Part shown: one piece after another, positions 43,439-53,394 of the stretch
Layout: the number at the start of each line of letters is the position of its first letter
Numbering within the stretch: position 1 is the stretch's first letter
Assembly: GCA_019747815.1 (NCBI GenBank)
Contig: JAIEQJ010000073.1
Span: 1-64,000 of the forward strand
Direction of reading: 5' to 3'
From: Hyphomonadaceae bacterium
GTDB lineage: Bacteria; Pseudomonadota; Alphaproteobacteria; Rhizobiales; Hyphomicrobiaceae
Length of the DNA: 64,000 bases
The notes under the pieces: model-generated
Seen by the model: the letters and a program-made list of their open reading frames with translations, nothing else
What the model was told of the DNA's origin: nothing
Database searches by the model: none
Translations under genes and position numbers: made by a program

Positions 43439-45250
43439 ATGTCGAAGCCGCACATCTATGTCTTGGGCATCAATGCCTACGACCACGACGTCAGCGCCTG
43501 CCTGCTGCGCGACGGGGAGATCGCATTCGCCATCGGCAAGGAGCGCATTACGCGCGAAAAGCACGACACCGGCTTCTATAAGGAGGTCGTCGACTACTGC
43601 CTGAACGCGGAGGGCATCTCCCTCGACGACATCGATTTGGTGGTGCGCAACTGCTACGTCCTGCCGGTCGAGGACATCGAGGAGCGTCTGACGCACCAGA
43701 ACGAGCCGCATTTCCTGGACGGCAAGGAGCGCGCCCAGGCGCTGAAGCATCCGCTGTATCTGACCAGCTCCGGAAACGTCCGGACGATATCCCATCATCT
43801 GGCGCATGCCTACAGCGCCTTCGCGGTGTGTCCGTTCAGCGAAGGCGTCGTGATGGTCGTGGACGGGGTGGGCAGCTACAGCGCGGACGTGACCGAAAGC
43901 GAGGAGCTGTCCGGCAGCGTCCATCCGCTCGCCCGCGAGTCGGAGAGCTACTACAAGTTCGAGGGCGCGAAGCTGCAGCCGATCAAAAAGGTGTGGATGG
44001 GGCCCAGCCGCGGGTTTCTGAGCGACGAGTTCTACAACATGCCGGGCCTTGGCGCCCTGTACAGCCGGGCATCCACCTACGTCTTCGGCGACTGGAACAA
44101 GTGCGGCGAGCTGATGGGGCTGGCACCCTATGGCCGGCCCGAAAGACTGAAGCCGCTCTTGAAGCTCAACGGCGGCGACCTGCACGTTCCCGAGTGGCCC
44201 AAGGACTTCACGCGGCCCTGGCTGGAGGAGAGCGAAGGGCCCTGGGAGAAAAGCCCGGCCATGCCGCATTGGGAGGACCTGGCATGGCGGATCCAGGATG
44301 ACACCGAGCAGGTGCTGCTGCATCGTGCGCGCTGGCTGCGCGAGATCACCGGCGCGAGGAACCTGTGCCTTGCGGGCGGGGTTGCCCTGAACTGCGTGGC
44401 GAACGGCAAGATTGCGCGCGAGGCCGGCTTCCAGAACGTGTGGATTCAACCGGCGGCAGGCGACGACGGCATCGCCATCGGCTGCGCCTACTATGGCCAT
44501 CTGGAAGTTCAAAGGAACCCGCGCTCGTTCGAGATGAAGCATGCCTACCTCGGGGTGGGGTACAAGGACGAGGATATCCATAGGGCCACGCGCAGGGGCC
44601 TCGCCCGCATCGGCACCAAGATGGCCGCCAGCAACCATATCTGCGCAGAGACCGCCAAGGCGCTGTCTGCAGGCAAGGTGGTCGGCTGGTTCCAGGGCCG
44701 ATCCGAGTTTGGGCCTCGGGCGCTCGGGAACCGGAGCATCCTTGCCGATCCGCGCACGCCGGAGATGAAGGACATCCTCAACAGGCGGGTGAAGCATCGG
44801 CAGCCGTTCCGGCCGTTCGCTCCCATTGTCCTCTGCGAGCGGGCGAAGGACATCTTTGAGGGCGACGAGGAGTCTCCCTTCATGCTGCTTGCACAGCGCG
44901 TCCGCCCCGAATGGCAGAGCCGGATTCCGGCCGTCGTTCACATTGACGGCACGGCGCGCGTGCAAACCGTTCGGCGGGAGGACAACGACGTCATGTACAG
45001 GCTGCTGGAGGAGTTTGCCGCCATGACCGGCGTTCCCGTGCTGGTCAATACGTCCTTCAACATCAAGGGGCAGCCCATCGTCGAAACGCCGGCCGATGCC
45101 ATGGACTGCTTCCTCACCACAGGCATCGACACATTGGTCCTGCATGACAGGCTGATCGAGAAGAACGCCCTGCACCGGGTCTTGGCGCCCATCGTCAAGG
45201 TGTGCGCGGATGTGCGCATGATCGTGCGCGCGGAGATGGGCGCGGACTGA
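43439..45250 (+). CDS. NodU/CmcH-type carbamoyltransferase
   Basis: YVLGINAYDHDVSACLLRDGEIAFAIGKERITREKHD; ISHHLAHAYSAFAVCPF; LAGGVALNCVANGKI; GRSEFGPRALGNRSILADPR; VNTSFNIKGQPIVETPADAM. Confidence 0.94.
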   Translation: MSKPHIYVLGINAYDHDVSACLLRDGEIAFAIGKERITREKHDTGFYKEVVDYCLNAEGISLDDIDLVVRNCYVLPVEDIEERLTHQNEPHFLDGKERAQALKHPLYLTSSGNVRTISHHLAHAYSAFAVCPFSEGVVMVVDGVGSYSADVTESEELSGSVHPLARESESYYKFEGAKLQPIKKVWMGPSRGFLSDEFYNMPGLGALYSRASTYVFGDWNKCGELMGLAPYGRPERLKPLLKLNGGDLHVPEWPKDFTRPWLEESEGPWEKSPAMPHWEDLAWRIQDDTEQVLLHRARWLREITGARNLCLAGGVALNCVANGKIAREAGFQNVWIQPAAGDDGIAIGCAYYGHLEVQRNPRSFEMKHAYLGVGYKDEDIHRATRRGLARIGTKMAASNHICAETAKALSAGKVVGWFQGRSEFGPRALGNRSILADPRTPEMKDILNRRVKHRQPFRPFAPIVLCERAKDIFEGDEESPFMLLAQRVRPEWQSRIPAVVHIDGTARVQTVRREDNDVMYRLLEEFAAMTGVPVLVNTSFNIKGQPIVETPADAMDCFLTTGIDTLVLHDRLIEKNALHRVLAPIVKVCADVRMIVRAEMGAD

Positions 45251-45383
45251 TCCCTCGGTGCCTGTGCACCAGGTTTCCGCCTCACTCACATGCGCCATGG
45301 GGCGCGGCGAGAGCATCCTCGGTGTTGCTTCCGGCCTGTGGCAGCACCTAGGATATGGGCACCAGCGACAATCAGGAGGGCCC

Positions 45384-46442
45384 ATGCAGCACGCTTGCTA
45401 CAGTGTCACCGCGCACAATCACCCTCTGGAGCGCAGAGAGGTGCCGACACCCGAGCCCAAGGGCGCGGAGGTCTTGATCCGAACGACAGGGGCCGGGGTC
45501 TGCCACAGCGACATTCATATCTGGGAAGGCGTCTATGATCTCGGCGCCGGCAACACGCTGACGCTCAAGGATCGAGGCGTCACCTTGCCCCTGACCATGG
45601 GGCACGAGATCGCCGGCGAGGTCGTCAAGGCGGGTCCCGAGGCCAAGATCAAGGCGGGAGCCAGTTGCGTGGTCTATCCCTGGCTCGGCTGCGGTGAATG
45701 TGCCACCTGCAAGCGCGGCGAGGAGAATCTCTGCACCGTCAAGGCGCGGTCCATCGGCGTGTTCCAGCCGGGCGGGTATGCCGAGTACGTCCTCGTTCCC
45801 CACGAGCGCTATTGTGTCGATCTCGGCACGCTCGATCCGGCGCAGGCGGCGCCGTTGGCCTGCTCGGGCGTCACCACCTACTCGGCGCTCAAGAAGCTCG
45901 GCCCCAGGATCAAGGACCAGCCCGTCGTCATCATGGGCGGCGGCGGCCTCGGCCATATGGCCCTCACCGTGCTGCGCGCCATGCAGGGCAAGGGCGCCAT
46001 CGTCGTCGACATCGATGCCGAGAAGCGCAAGGCGGCCCTGGAGGCGGGCGCGCTCGCCGCCATCGATGGTGCGGCCACCGACGCAAGCAAGCAGATCATC
46101 GAGGCGACAGGTGGCGGCGCAGCCAGCGTGCTCGATCTCGTCGGCGCCTCGGCCACCGTGGGTCTAGGGATCGCCAGCCTGAAGAAGGGCGGGGAGATCG
46201 TGGTGGTCGGCCTCTACGGTGGCGAGCTGAAGCTGCCGCTCGTCTATCTTCCCCTGCGCGCCATGGGGCTGCGCGGCTCGTATGTGGGCAGTCTGCCCGA
46301 GCTCAAGGAACTCGTGGCCCTGGCGCAGGCGGGATCGCTCAAGCCCGTGAAGGTCACGCGCCGCAAGCTCAGCGAAGCCAACCAGGCCCTGTCCGACCTG
46401 AAGGCCGGCAAGGTGGTGGGACGCGTCGTGCTGGTGCCCTAG
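45384..46442 (+). CDS. zinc-dependent alcohol dehydrogenase
   Basis: MQHACYSVTAHNHPLERREVPTPEPKGAEVLIRTTGAGVCHSDIHIWEG; GHEIAGEV; CGECATCKRGEENLC; VVIMGGGGLGHMAL. Stop codon TAG lies in the CTAG of the adjacent repeat. Confidence 0.94.
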   Translation: MQHACYSVTAHNHPLERREVPTPEPKGAEVLIRTTGAGVCHSDIHIWEGVYDLGAGNTLTLKDRGVTLPLTMGHEIAGEVVKAGPEAKIKAGASCVVYPWLGCGECATCKRGEENLCTVKARSIGVFQPGGYAEYVLVPHERYCVDLGTLDPAQAAPLACSGVTTYSALKKLGPRIKDQPVVIMGGGGLGHMALTVLRAMQGKGAIVVDIDAEKRKAALEAGALAAIDGAATDASKQIIEATGGGAASVLDLVGASATVGLGIASLKKGGEIVVVGLYGGELKLPLVYLPLRAMGLRGSYVGSLPELKELVALAQAGSLKPVKVTRRKLSEANQALSDLKAGKVVGRVVLVP

Positions 46443-46603
46443 TGTGATGATCGAGAAATTCGCCCTTCCTCGCAGCACGCCTGTTGAGCGAATTTCTCGA
46501 TCTGAATCACACTAGAACCATGAGCTTGCTAGTGTCCTTTCGATCGCGAAGTTCGTTCAGCGCCGGCTGCGAGATCCGGCGAACTTCGCGATCGGGACAC
46601 TAG
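46439..46603. repeat. 165-bp twin-hairpin CTAG-bounded element, copy 1
   Basis: CTAGTGTGATGATCGAGAAATTCGC...GCGAATTTCTCGATCTGAATCACACTAG + 13-nt spacer + CTAGTGTCCTTTCGATCGCGAAGTTCG...CGAACTTCGCGATCGGGACACTAG; same length as 60738-60902 with 5 substitutions. Confidence 0.95.
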
Positions 46604-46635
46604 GACCTTGCGATGGTGGCAGCTTCAGCCCAGGT

Positions 46636-46775
46636 GTCATCCCGGATGGCAACAGGCCGATCCGGGAGCCAGGGGCCCAGAGCCAAGAGCCAGAGCTAAG
46701 AGCACCAGCAGAGCACCAGTCTCGCGCCTGTGGCCTCTGGGTCCCGGCTCTGCGCTGCGCTCCGGCCGGGATGAC
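46636..46775. repeat. GTCATCCCGG-type dispersed palindromic repeat at a convergent junction
   Basis: GTCATCCCGGATGG...CTGGGTCCCGGCTC...GGCCGGGATGAC between ADH(+) and TetR(-). Confidence 0.6.
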
Positions 46776-46798
46776 GCCAGGAGGCGAGGGCTCCCGGC

Positions 46799-47476
46799 TC
46801 ACCGCGACTTGCGGGATCGGCGCGCGCGCGTCTTGACGTCTCCCTTGGCCAGGAACGACACCTCCAAGGTGTCGAACAGCGCGCGCCCTTTCTCCACCAG
46901 GTCGTACGGGCGGCCGTAGAGAAGCCAGACCGCCGTCAGGTGGCACATGCCCCCCATCAGCAGGGACATCGCCAGGTAGGGATCGAGCTGCCGGCGATAG
47001 TCGCCCGAGGCGATCGCGTGGCGCACGAGATCGACATAGCGCAGCGCATAGCGATCGACCGCCTTGCGGATGCGGCCTTCCGCCACGGCCACGCTCGGCC
47101 AGATCTCGAGAAAGAACACGCGCCCCCAATCGGGATTGTCACGGATGTAGGCGAAGTTGCCGAGATAGATCGCCCGCAACTGTTGCCGGGGATCGGCGGC
47201 GCCCTCCTCCGGAGGATCGGCGAGCAGATTATAGAGCGCCAGATAGTTTTCCTCCGGCACGGTGGCGACAAGGTCCTGCTTGTCCTTGAAGTAGTCATAG
47301 AGGCTGGGCAGCGGAATGCCGGCCGCCTGCGCCACGTCGGTGAGCGAGGTCTGGGCGATGCCGCGATCGCCGAACAGACGCGTCGCCGCCGCCACGATCT
47401 TCTCCCGGCGCTCCTGACTGCGCTTCTGCTTCAGCTTCAACGTCGGTGCTGACACGGGTCCTCCGCCATCGCTCAT
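46799..47476 (-). CDS. TetR/AcrR family transcriptional regulator
   Basis: RSQERREKIVAAATRLFGDRGIAQTSLTDVAQAAGIPLPSLYDYFKDKQDLV. Confidence 0.93.
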   Translation of the reverse strand: MSDGGGPVSAPTLKLKQKRSQERREKIVAAATRLFGDRGIAQTSLTDVAQAAGIPLPSLYDYFKDKQDLVATVPEENYLALYNLLADPPEEGAADPRQQLRAIYLGNFAYIRDNPDWGRVFFLEIWPSVAVAEGRIRKAVDRYALRYVDLVRHAIASGDYRRQLDPYLAMSLLMGGMCHLTAVWLLYGRPYDLVEKGRALFDTLEVSFLAKGDVKTRARRSRKSR

Positions 47477-47538
47477 CGACTCTCAGCTTAGACAGGAATC
47501 GACCGGTGGGCATTGCCAGAATAGCGCGTCTGAAAAAA

Positions 47539-47555
47539 TTCGAAGAACATTCGAA
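47539..47555. promoter_or_regulatory. candidate TetR operator TTCGAA-N5-TTCGAA (site A)
   Basis: TTCGAAGAACATTCGAA in the divergent tetR/livK intergenic region; same architecture at 56737-56753. Confidence 0.6.
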
Positions 47556-47638
47556 ATTTGTTGACGCGGTCCGGACCTTGTCGCTAGTGTCGCTCACGTG
47601 CCCATCGAGAAGACGTCAAGCCAGGAGGAGGACGCCGC

Positions 47639-48862
47639 ATGTCCATGTCAGTGAGCCGCAGAAAGATATTGCGCCTTGGAGGTGCGGCCGCTGCAGCGAC
47701 GGCAACGTACGGGCTGAGGCTCGCCGGTCCCGCGCAGGCCGCGCCGGACGCCTTCACGCTTTGCGGCACCTGGGAGATGACCGGCAGCCTCGCCAACACG
47801 GGGCTGCTGTGCGACCGGGGGTCGCGCCTGGCGGTCGAGACGCTGGCTCCCAAGCTCGGCCTGAAGGCGACCTATGTCACGGTCGATACCGAGGGCGATC
47901 CCGGCAAGGCGGTGCGCAAGGCCGGCGAGCAGATGAGCCAGCGCGGGACGAGGTTCTTCGTCGGCGGCGCCTCCTCGGCGATTGCGCTGGCCGTGAGCAA
48001 GGAGGTGAACAAGGCCGGCGGCGTCTATGTCACCACCGGCGGCGCGGATGAGCTGACCGGGTCGGAGTGCACCAAGGCCACCTTCCGCTGGCCGGTGGCC
48101 ACCTTCGGGGCCGTCGAGCAGACCGTGCGGCCGCTGCGCCAGCGCCTGCCCAATGCCAAGCGCTGGTACACGCTGACACCCAAATACGTCTTCGGTGAAG
48201 CTCTGCTCCGCAACGTGCGGCGGGTGCTGGGGGAGACCGGCGCCGAGCTGGTGGGCAACGCCTACCACGGCCTGGGCGACCGCGAGTTCTCGGGCTATCT
48301 GACGGAGGCGCAGGCGGCGCGCCCCGACGTGCTGTGCCTGCTGAGCTTCAGCGGCCAAACCGCGGACACGCTGCGCCAGGCCGTTGACTTCGGCCTCAAG
48401 ACCTCAACGACCGTGCTGGTCGTGTGGTCGGCCGGCCTCGACCAGTATCGGGCGATCGGCGCCGACGTGCTGGATGGCGTCTATCTCGGAGCCCAGTACT
48501 GGCACGAGCTCGACACGCCCCAGAACAGCGAGCTCGTGCCGCTGTTCCGCAAGGCCTTCGGCGGGCCGCCGACCTATTCGGAGATCAGCGGCTACATGCT
48601 GGCCCGCCTGATCCTGGAGGGCGTCGCCAAGGCGCAATCGACCGACAGCCGGCAGGTGATCGGCGCGCTCGAAGGCCTGCGCTACGAGGGGCCGACCGGG
48701 CCTGAGGAGGTGCGCGCCGCCGACCACCAGTGCCTCAAGAACTACTACCTGCTCAAGGGCAAGCCGGCCAAGGCCATGCGCTCGCCCGACGACTTCGTGG
48801 AGATCTTGAGTGCCGGCAAGTCGTTCCCGCCGCCGGCGGAGACGGGCTGCAAGGCGATCTAG
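47639..48862 (+). CDS. ABC transporter substrate-binding protein (branched-chain type, Tat-like signal)
   Basis: MSMSVSRRKILRLGGAAAAATATYGLRLAGPAQAAPDAFTLCGTWEMTGSLANTGLLCDRGSRLAVETL. Confidence 0.9.
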   Translation: MSMSVSRRKILRLGGAAAAATATYGLRLAGPAQAAPDAFTLCGTWEMTGSLANTGLLCDRGSRLAVETLAPKLGLKATYVTVDTEGDPGKAVRKAGEQMSQRGTRFFVGGASSAIALAVSKEVNKAGGVYVTTGGADELTGSECTKATFRWPVATFGAVEQTVRPLRQRLPNAKRWYTLTPKYVFGEALLRNVRRVLGETGAELVGNAYHGLGDREFSGYLTEAQAARPDVLCLLSFSGQTADTLRQAVDFGLKTSTTVLVVWSAGLDQYRAIGADVLDGVYLGAQYWHELDTPQNSELVPLFRKAFGGPPTYSEISGYMLARLILEGVAKAQSTDSRQVIGALEGLRYEGPTGPEEVRAADHQCLKNYYLLKGKPAKAMRSPDDFVEILSAGKSFPPPAETGCKAI

Positions 48863-48898
48863 GGGCCGCCCGGCACGCTGAGCGAGGAACATCTCTTC

Positions 48899-49771
48899 AT
48901 GCAGCTCTACATGTCCCAGCTCCTCAACGGGATCGGGCTCGGGATGATCTACTTCCTGGTGGCCGTGGGGCTGACGCTGGTGTTCGGCGTCATGCGCTTC
49001 GTCAACTTCGCCCACGGCGCCTTCTATCTGCTCGGTGCCTACGGCACGTTCACCGTCATGCAGGTGACGGGCAGCTTTGTGCTGGCGGTGGCGGCCGCGG
49101 TGGCGGCCGTGGCGCTGCTGGCGCTGGTGATGGAGCGGGCCGTGCTCGCCCGGATCTATGCGCTTGCGCCGACCTACCACATCCTGGCGACGTTCGGCGT
49201 GACGCTCATCCTGGAGGAGGCCGTCAAGCTGCTGTGGAGCCCGGCGCCGCAGCGGGTGGCGACGCCGGAGATGCTGCGCGGCCTGACGCAGATGGGGCCG
49301 TTCGCCTATCCCACCTACCGGCTGACCATCATCGCGGTCGCCGCCCTGTGCGCGCTGGGGCTGTGGTATCTGCTGGAGCGCACCCGCTATGGCGCGCTCG
49401 TGCGCGGGGGCGCGGAATCCCGCGAGGTGGTGTCGCTGCTGGGCATCGACGTGAGGCGCCTCTTCACTGTCAATTTCGTGCTGGGCGCGGCGCTGGCGGC
49501 GTTTGCCGGCGCGCTCGTCTCGCCGATCCGCGGCGCAGACCCCGGCATGGGCACCGAGGCGCTGGCGGTGGCCTTCGTCGTCTGCGTGGTCGGCGGCTTG
49601 GGCAGTTTCTCCGGCGCGCTGGCCGGGGCATTGGCGGTCGGCATCCTGCAGAGCCTCGCCACCAGCCTGTGGGGCGCGGGCGCCGGACTTGTCGCCTATA
49701 TCGCCATGGCGCTGGTGCTGCTGGTGCGCCCGGAGGGTCTCATGCCCCGGGCATCGCGAGGCGCAGCATGA
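48899..49771 (+). CDS. livH: branched-chain-type ABC permease (LivH)
   Basis: QLLNGIGLGMIYFLVAVGLTLVFGVMRFVNFAHGAFYLLGAYG. Confidence 0.92.
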   Translation: MQLYMSQLLNGIGLGMIYFLVAVGLTLVFGVMRFVNFAHGAFYLLGAYGTFTVMQVTGSFVLAVAAAVAAVALLALVMERAVLARIYALAPTYHILATFGVTLILEEAVKLLWSPAPQRVATPEMLRGLTQMGPFAYPTYRLTIIAVAALCALGLWYLLERTRYGALVRGGAESREVVSLLGIDVRRLFTVNFVLGAALAAFAGALVSPIRGADPGMGTEALAVAFVVCVVGGLGSFSGALAGALAVGILQSLATSLWGAGAGLVAYIAMALVLLVRPEGLMPRASRGAA

Positions 49772-49796
49772 CCCTCTCTCGTACACGCAGGTGGCC

Positions 49797-50837
49797 ATGA
49801 CGCCCGTCGTCCTGACGTATGCGGCGGCGGTGATCGCCCTGCCGGTTGTGGCGCCGTCCGTGCCGCTCGCCACCGAGATCCTCATCTTCGCGCTGGCGAC
49901 GCTGGGGTGCCATCTGCTGCTGGGATACGGCGGCCTGCTGTCGTTCGGCCAGGGCGCGTTCTTCGGTCTCGGCGCCTACGCCGGCGGGCTCTACGCGCTC
50001 TATGGCTCGGGCCCGTGGGGCGCCAATGCCATCATCTGTGTTTTGGGCGGGACGATGGTGGGCGCGGTGGCGGCGGCGCTGGTGGGGCTGGTCGCCATCC
50101 GCCGCGTCGGCGCGGGCAATCGCGGCCACGGCGGCGCCGTCGCGTTTCTGATGCTGACGTTCGCCGTGGCGCAGGTGGCCTATTTCGCGGCCTACAACAT
50201 GACGGGGGTGACGGGGGGCGAGAACGGCTTGCTCGACGTGCCGCGCCCGCCGGTGTCGCTCGGCGGGGCCGCGCGCTTCAATCTCGATGCGCCGCTGGCG
50301 TTCTACGCCTTTGTCGCCGGGGTGCTCATGCTGGCCGTGGCCCTCCTCGACCGCCTCGTGCGCTCGACGGCCGGGCGCGCCTTGATTGCCATCCGTGAGA
50401 ACGAGGGCCGTGCCGCCGCCGTCGGCTACGATGTGGCGCGCTTCCGGCTCTCGGTCTTCACGCTGAGTGGCGGCTTGGCGGGCTGTGCGGGTGCGCTCTA
50501 TGCGATCTTTCTGGGGCTCGTGCCGCTGAGCGCTATCGATGTCATGCAGAGCGAGCGCATCGTGGTGATGACCGTGCTGGGCGGAACGGGCTCGCTGATC
50601 GGCGCCCTGCTCGGCACGGCCTCCTTCATCATGGCCGCCGACGCCCTGTCCAACATCTGGCCGCACTGGCCGCTGGTGCTGGGGGTGGGCATCGTGCTGA
50701 TCGTGTTCTTCGCGCGGGGCGGCCTGTGGAGCATCGGGGCGGGCCTCGTGCAGGGTCTCGCGCCGGGACGCGCATCTCGGCGCGGCAAGCCCGCGCCGGA
50801 CGGCACCATCGGGCTGCAGCCGGGCGCACGGTCCTGA
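49797..50837 (+). CDS. livM: branched-chain-type ABC permease (LivM)
   Basis: MTPVVLTYAAAVIALPVVAPSVPLATEILIFALATLGCHLLLGYGGLLSFGQGAFFGLGAYAGG; start ATG 49797. Confidence 0.92.
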   Translation: MTPVVLTYAAAVIALPVVAPSVPLATEILIFALATLGCHLLLGYGGLLSFGQGAFFGLGAYAGGLYALYGSGPWGANAIICVLGGTMVGAVAAALVGLVAIRRVGAGNRGHGGAVAFLMLTFAVAQVAYFAAYNMTGVTGGENGLLDVPRPPVSLGGAARFNLDAPLAFYAFVAGVLMLAVALLDRLVRSTAGRALIAIRENEGRAAAVGYDVARFRLSVFTLSGGLAGCAGALYAIFLGLVPLSAIDVMQSERIVVMTVLGGTGSLIGALLGTASFIMAADALSNIWPHWPLVLGVGIVLIVFFARGGLWSIGAGLVQGLAPGRASRRGKPAPDGTIGLQPGARS

Positions 50838-51620
50838 TGTCCCTACCAGCCGACATGCCCGTGCCTGTGCCGCCGCCGCTCGACGTCAGGGGATTAACCA
50901 AGTCGTTTGGCGGTTTCCGTGCGGTGGACGGCGTGAGCCTCACCGTGCGGGCGAACGAGATCCACGCCCTGATCGGCCCCAACGGCGCGGGCAAGAGCTC
51001 GCTCATCGGCTGTCTTGCCGGTGCGTTGCGGGCCGATGCCGGCACGATTGCCCTCTACGGTGCCGACGTGACACGCCTGCCCCTGCACCGGCGCGTGCGC
51101 AAGGGGCTGGCCCGCTCGTTCCAGATCACCTCCATCTTCCAGGAGATGACGGTCGAGGACAACGTGCGGTCGGCCGTTGCCGCCGTGCACGATTGGACCT
51201 GGGCTGAGGCGCTGATGCCGGCCTCGCGCCACGGCGATGTCAACGCGCAGGCCGAGGCGATCCTGGCCCGCCTCGGGCTCGGCCACCGCCGGGCTGCGCT
51301 GGCCGCCGAGCTGTCGCACGGCGAGCAGCGTCGGCTCGAGCTGGGGCTGGCGCTGGCCAGCGGCGGCAGCATGCTGCTGCTCGATGAGCCCACCGCGGGC
51401 ATGGGCGTGGACGATATCCGCGGCATGACGGCGCTGATCGATGGATTGCGGCAGACCTGCAGCCTGCTGCTGGTGGAGCACAACATGGGGCTGGTGCTGG
51501 GCATCAGCGATCGCATCACGGTGTTGCGCCAGGGTGCGGTCATCGCCAGCGGCACGCCCGATGAGATCCGGCGCAATGAGACGGTGAAGGCGGCCTATCT
51601 CGGCCGCAAGGCGGGGGATC

Positions 51621-51634
<14 letters not shown>
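50837..51634 (+). CDS. livG: branched-chain-type ABC ATP-binding protein (LivG)
   Basis: LIGPNGAGKSSLIGCLAGALRADAGTIALYGADVTRLPLHRRVRKGLARSFQITSIFQEMTVEDNV; start ATG 50837. Confidence 0.92.
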
Positions 51635-52343
<709 letters not shown>

Positions 52344-52492
52344 CGCGGCGATGTTGGCCCAGGCCGCCTCCGGGCCGCGGGCCCGCCTCCTGGCCGGCTC
52401 GATGTCGCTGGCGATGCTCGCCCGGCCCGTCGCGCATGTTGGCGCACCGCAAGGCGGAGCCGCCCGCAACGGCTGGGCTCCAGCGGACAGCA

Positions 52493-52948
52493 TCACGGCA
52501 AGCGCGCATTCCTTGCCGCCTCGCTCCCCTTCCCCAGGGCATCAAGAATTGGGCAATCGGGCACCGTTGAGCCCCGGCACTGTCCCGCAAGCTCGCTGAG
52601 CACTCTGTCCAGCCTCCGCAAGTCGCGAATCTTGCCGCGAATGTCGGCGATGTGCTGCTCGGTCAAGGCCTTGACCTCGGCACAGGTCAGGTCATGACCA
52701 CGCGCGAGCCCCAACAGGTCGCGGGTGTCATTGAGAGAGAAGCCAAGCGCGCGCGATCTGCGAATGAAGGCCAGCCGTCGGCGGTGCAGATCCTCGTAGA
52801 GGCGCTGTCGTCCCTGGCTGCGTGGCGGGGCTGGCATCAGGCCGATGCGCTCATAGTAGCGGATGGTCTCGATGTTGACGCCGGTCTCTTGAGAGAGCTT
52901 GCCGATGGTCAGCCCGGTGGGTCGCGATCTTGTGACGGCGCGCGGCAT
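52493..52948 (-). CDS. merR: MerR family regulator, Hg-type cysteine pattern
   Basis: LTIGKLSQETGVNIETIRYYERIGLMPAPPRSQGRQRLY; TCAEVKAL...KIRDLRRLDRVLSELAGQCRGSTVPDCPILDAL resembles the three-Cys mercury site of MerR. Confidence 0.88.
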   Translation of the reverse strand: MPRAVTRSRPTGLTIGKLSQETGVNIETIRYYERIGLMPAPPRSQGRQRLYEDLHRRRLAFIRRSRALGFSLNDTRDLLGLARGHDLTCAEVKALTEQHIADIRGKIRDLRRLDRVLSELAGQCRGSTVPDCPILDALGKGSEAARNARLP

Positions 52949-52958
52949 GCGAAAGTCC

Positions 52959-52989
52959 TTGAACCTGTAGGAGCTACAGGAATTAGTCT
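52959..52989 (+). promoter_or_regulatory. MerR-type promoter/operator for merT
   Basis: TTGAAC (52959-52964), 19-nt spacer containing palindrome CCTGTAGGAGCTACAGG (52964-52980), TAGTCT (52984-52989); merT ATG at 52996. Confidence 0.75.
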
Positions 52990-52995
52990 GATGCG

Positions 52996-53379
52996 ATGTC
53001 GGATGCAGTGCAACAGGCGCATCGGGAAGCCGAGAGGGGAACGCGGTCTGCTGGCGTCGTCCCTCAGGTTGGGCTGGTCGCGGCGATCGCAGCCCTGGCG
53101 GGCGCGTCGTGCTGCGTCCTCCCGCTTGCGCTGGCGTGGCTCGGCCTGACGGGGGCGTGGCTCGCCAATCTTGGGGTTCTCGTCGTCTACCGGCCCTACG
53201 TGACCGCGTTTGCCATCATCGTCATTGCGCTCGGCTGGGCCGTTGCGCTTCGCCGGCGCGCGTCGGTGCGCACGTTGATGGTTCTCGGCGCTGCCAGCGT
53301 TCTGGTCGTGGCCGCGCTGCTGATCGCGCATTATGAGACGGAGCTGGCCCGCTACCTGATTGCGTTGCGCCGCAAGTGA
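52996..53379 (+). CDS. merT: mercuric transport protein MerT-like
   Basis: VAAIAALAGASCCVLPLALAWLGLTGAWLANLGVLVVYRPYVTAFAIIVIALGWA; downstream of merR and its promoter. Confidence 0.88.
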   Translation: MSDAVQQAHREAERGTRSAGVVPQVGLVAAIAALAGASCCVLPLALAWLGLTGAWLANLGVLVVYRPYVTAFAIIVIALGWAVALRRRASVRTLMVLGAASVLVVAALLIAHYETELARYLIALRRK

Positions 53380-53394
53380 CCTGATGAAGGAACC

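Noticed and set aside
43319-45385. 688-aa ORF opposite the NodU-type carbamoyltransferase
   Set aside because: Shadow ORF; the + strand has all family motifs.
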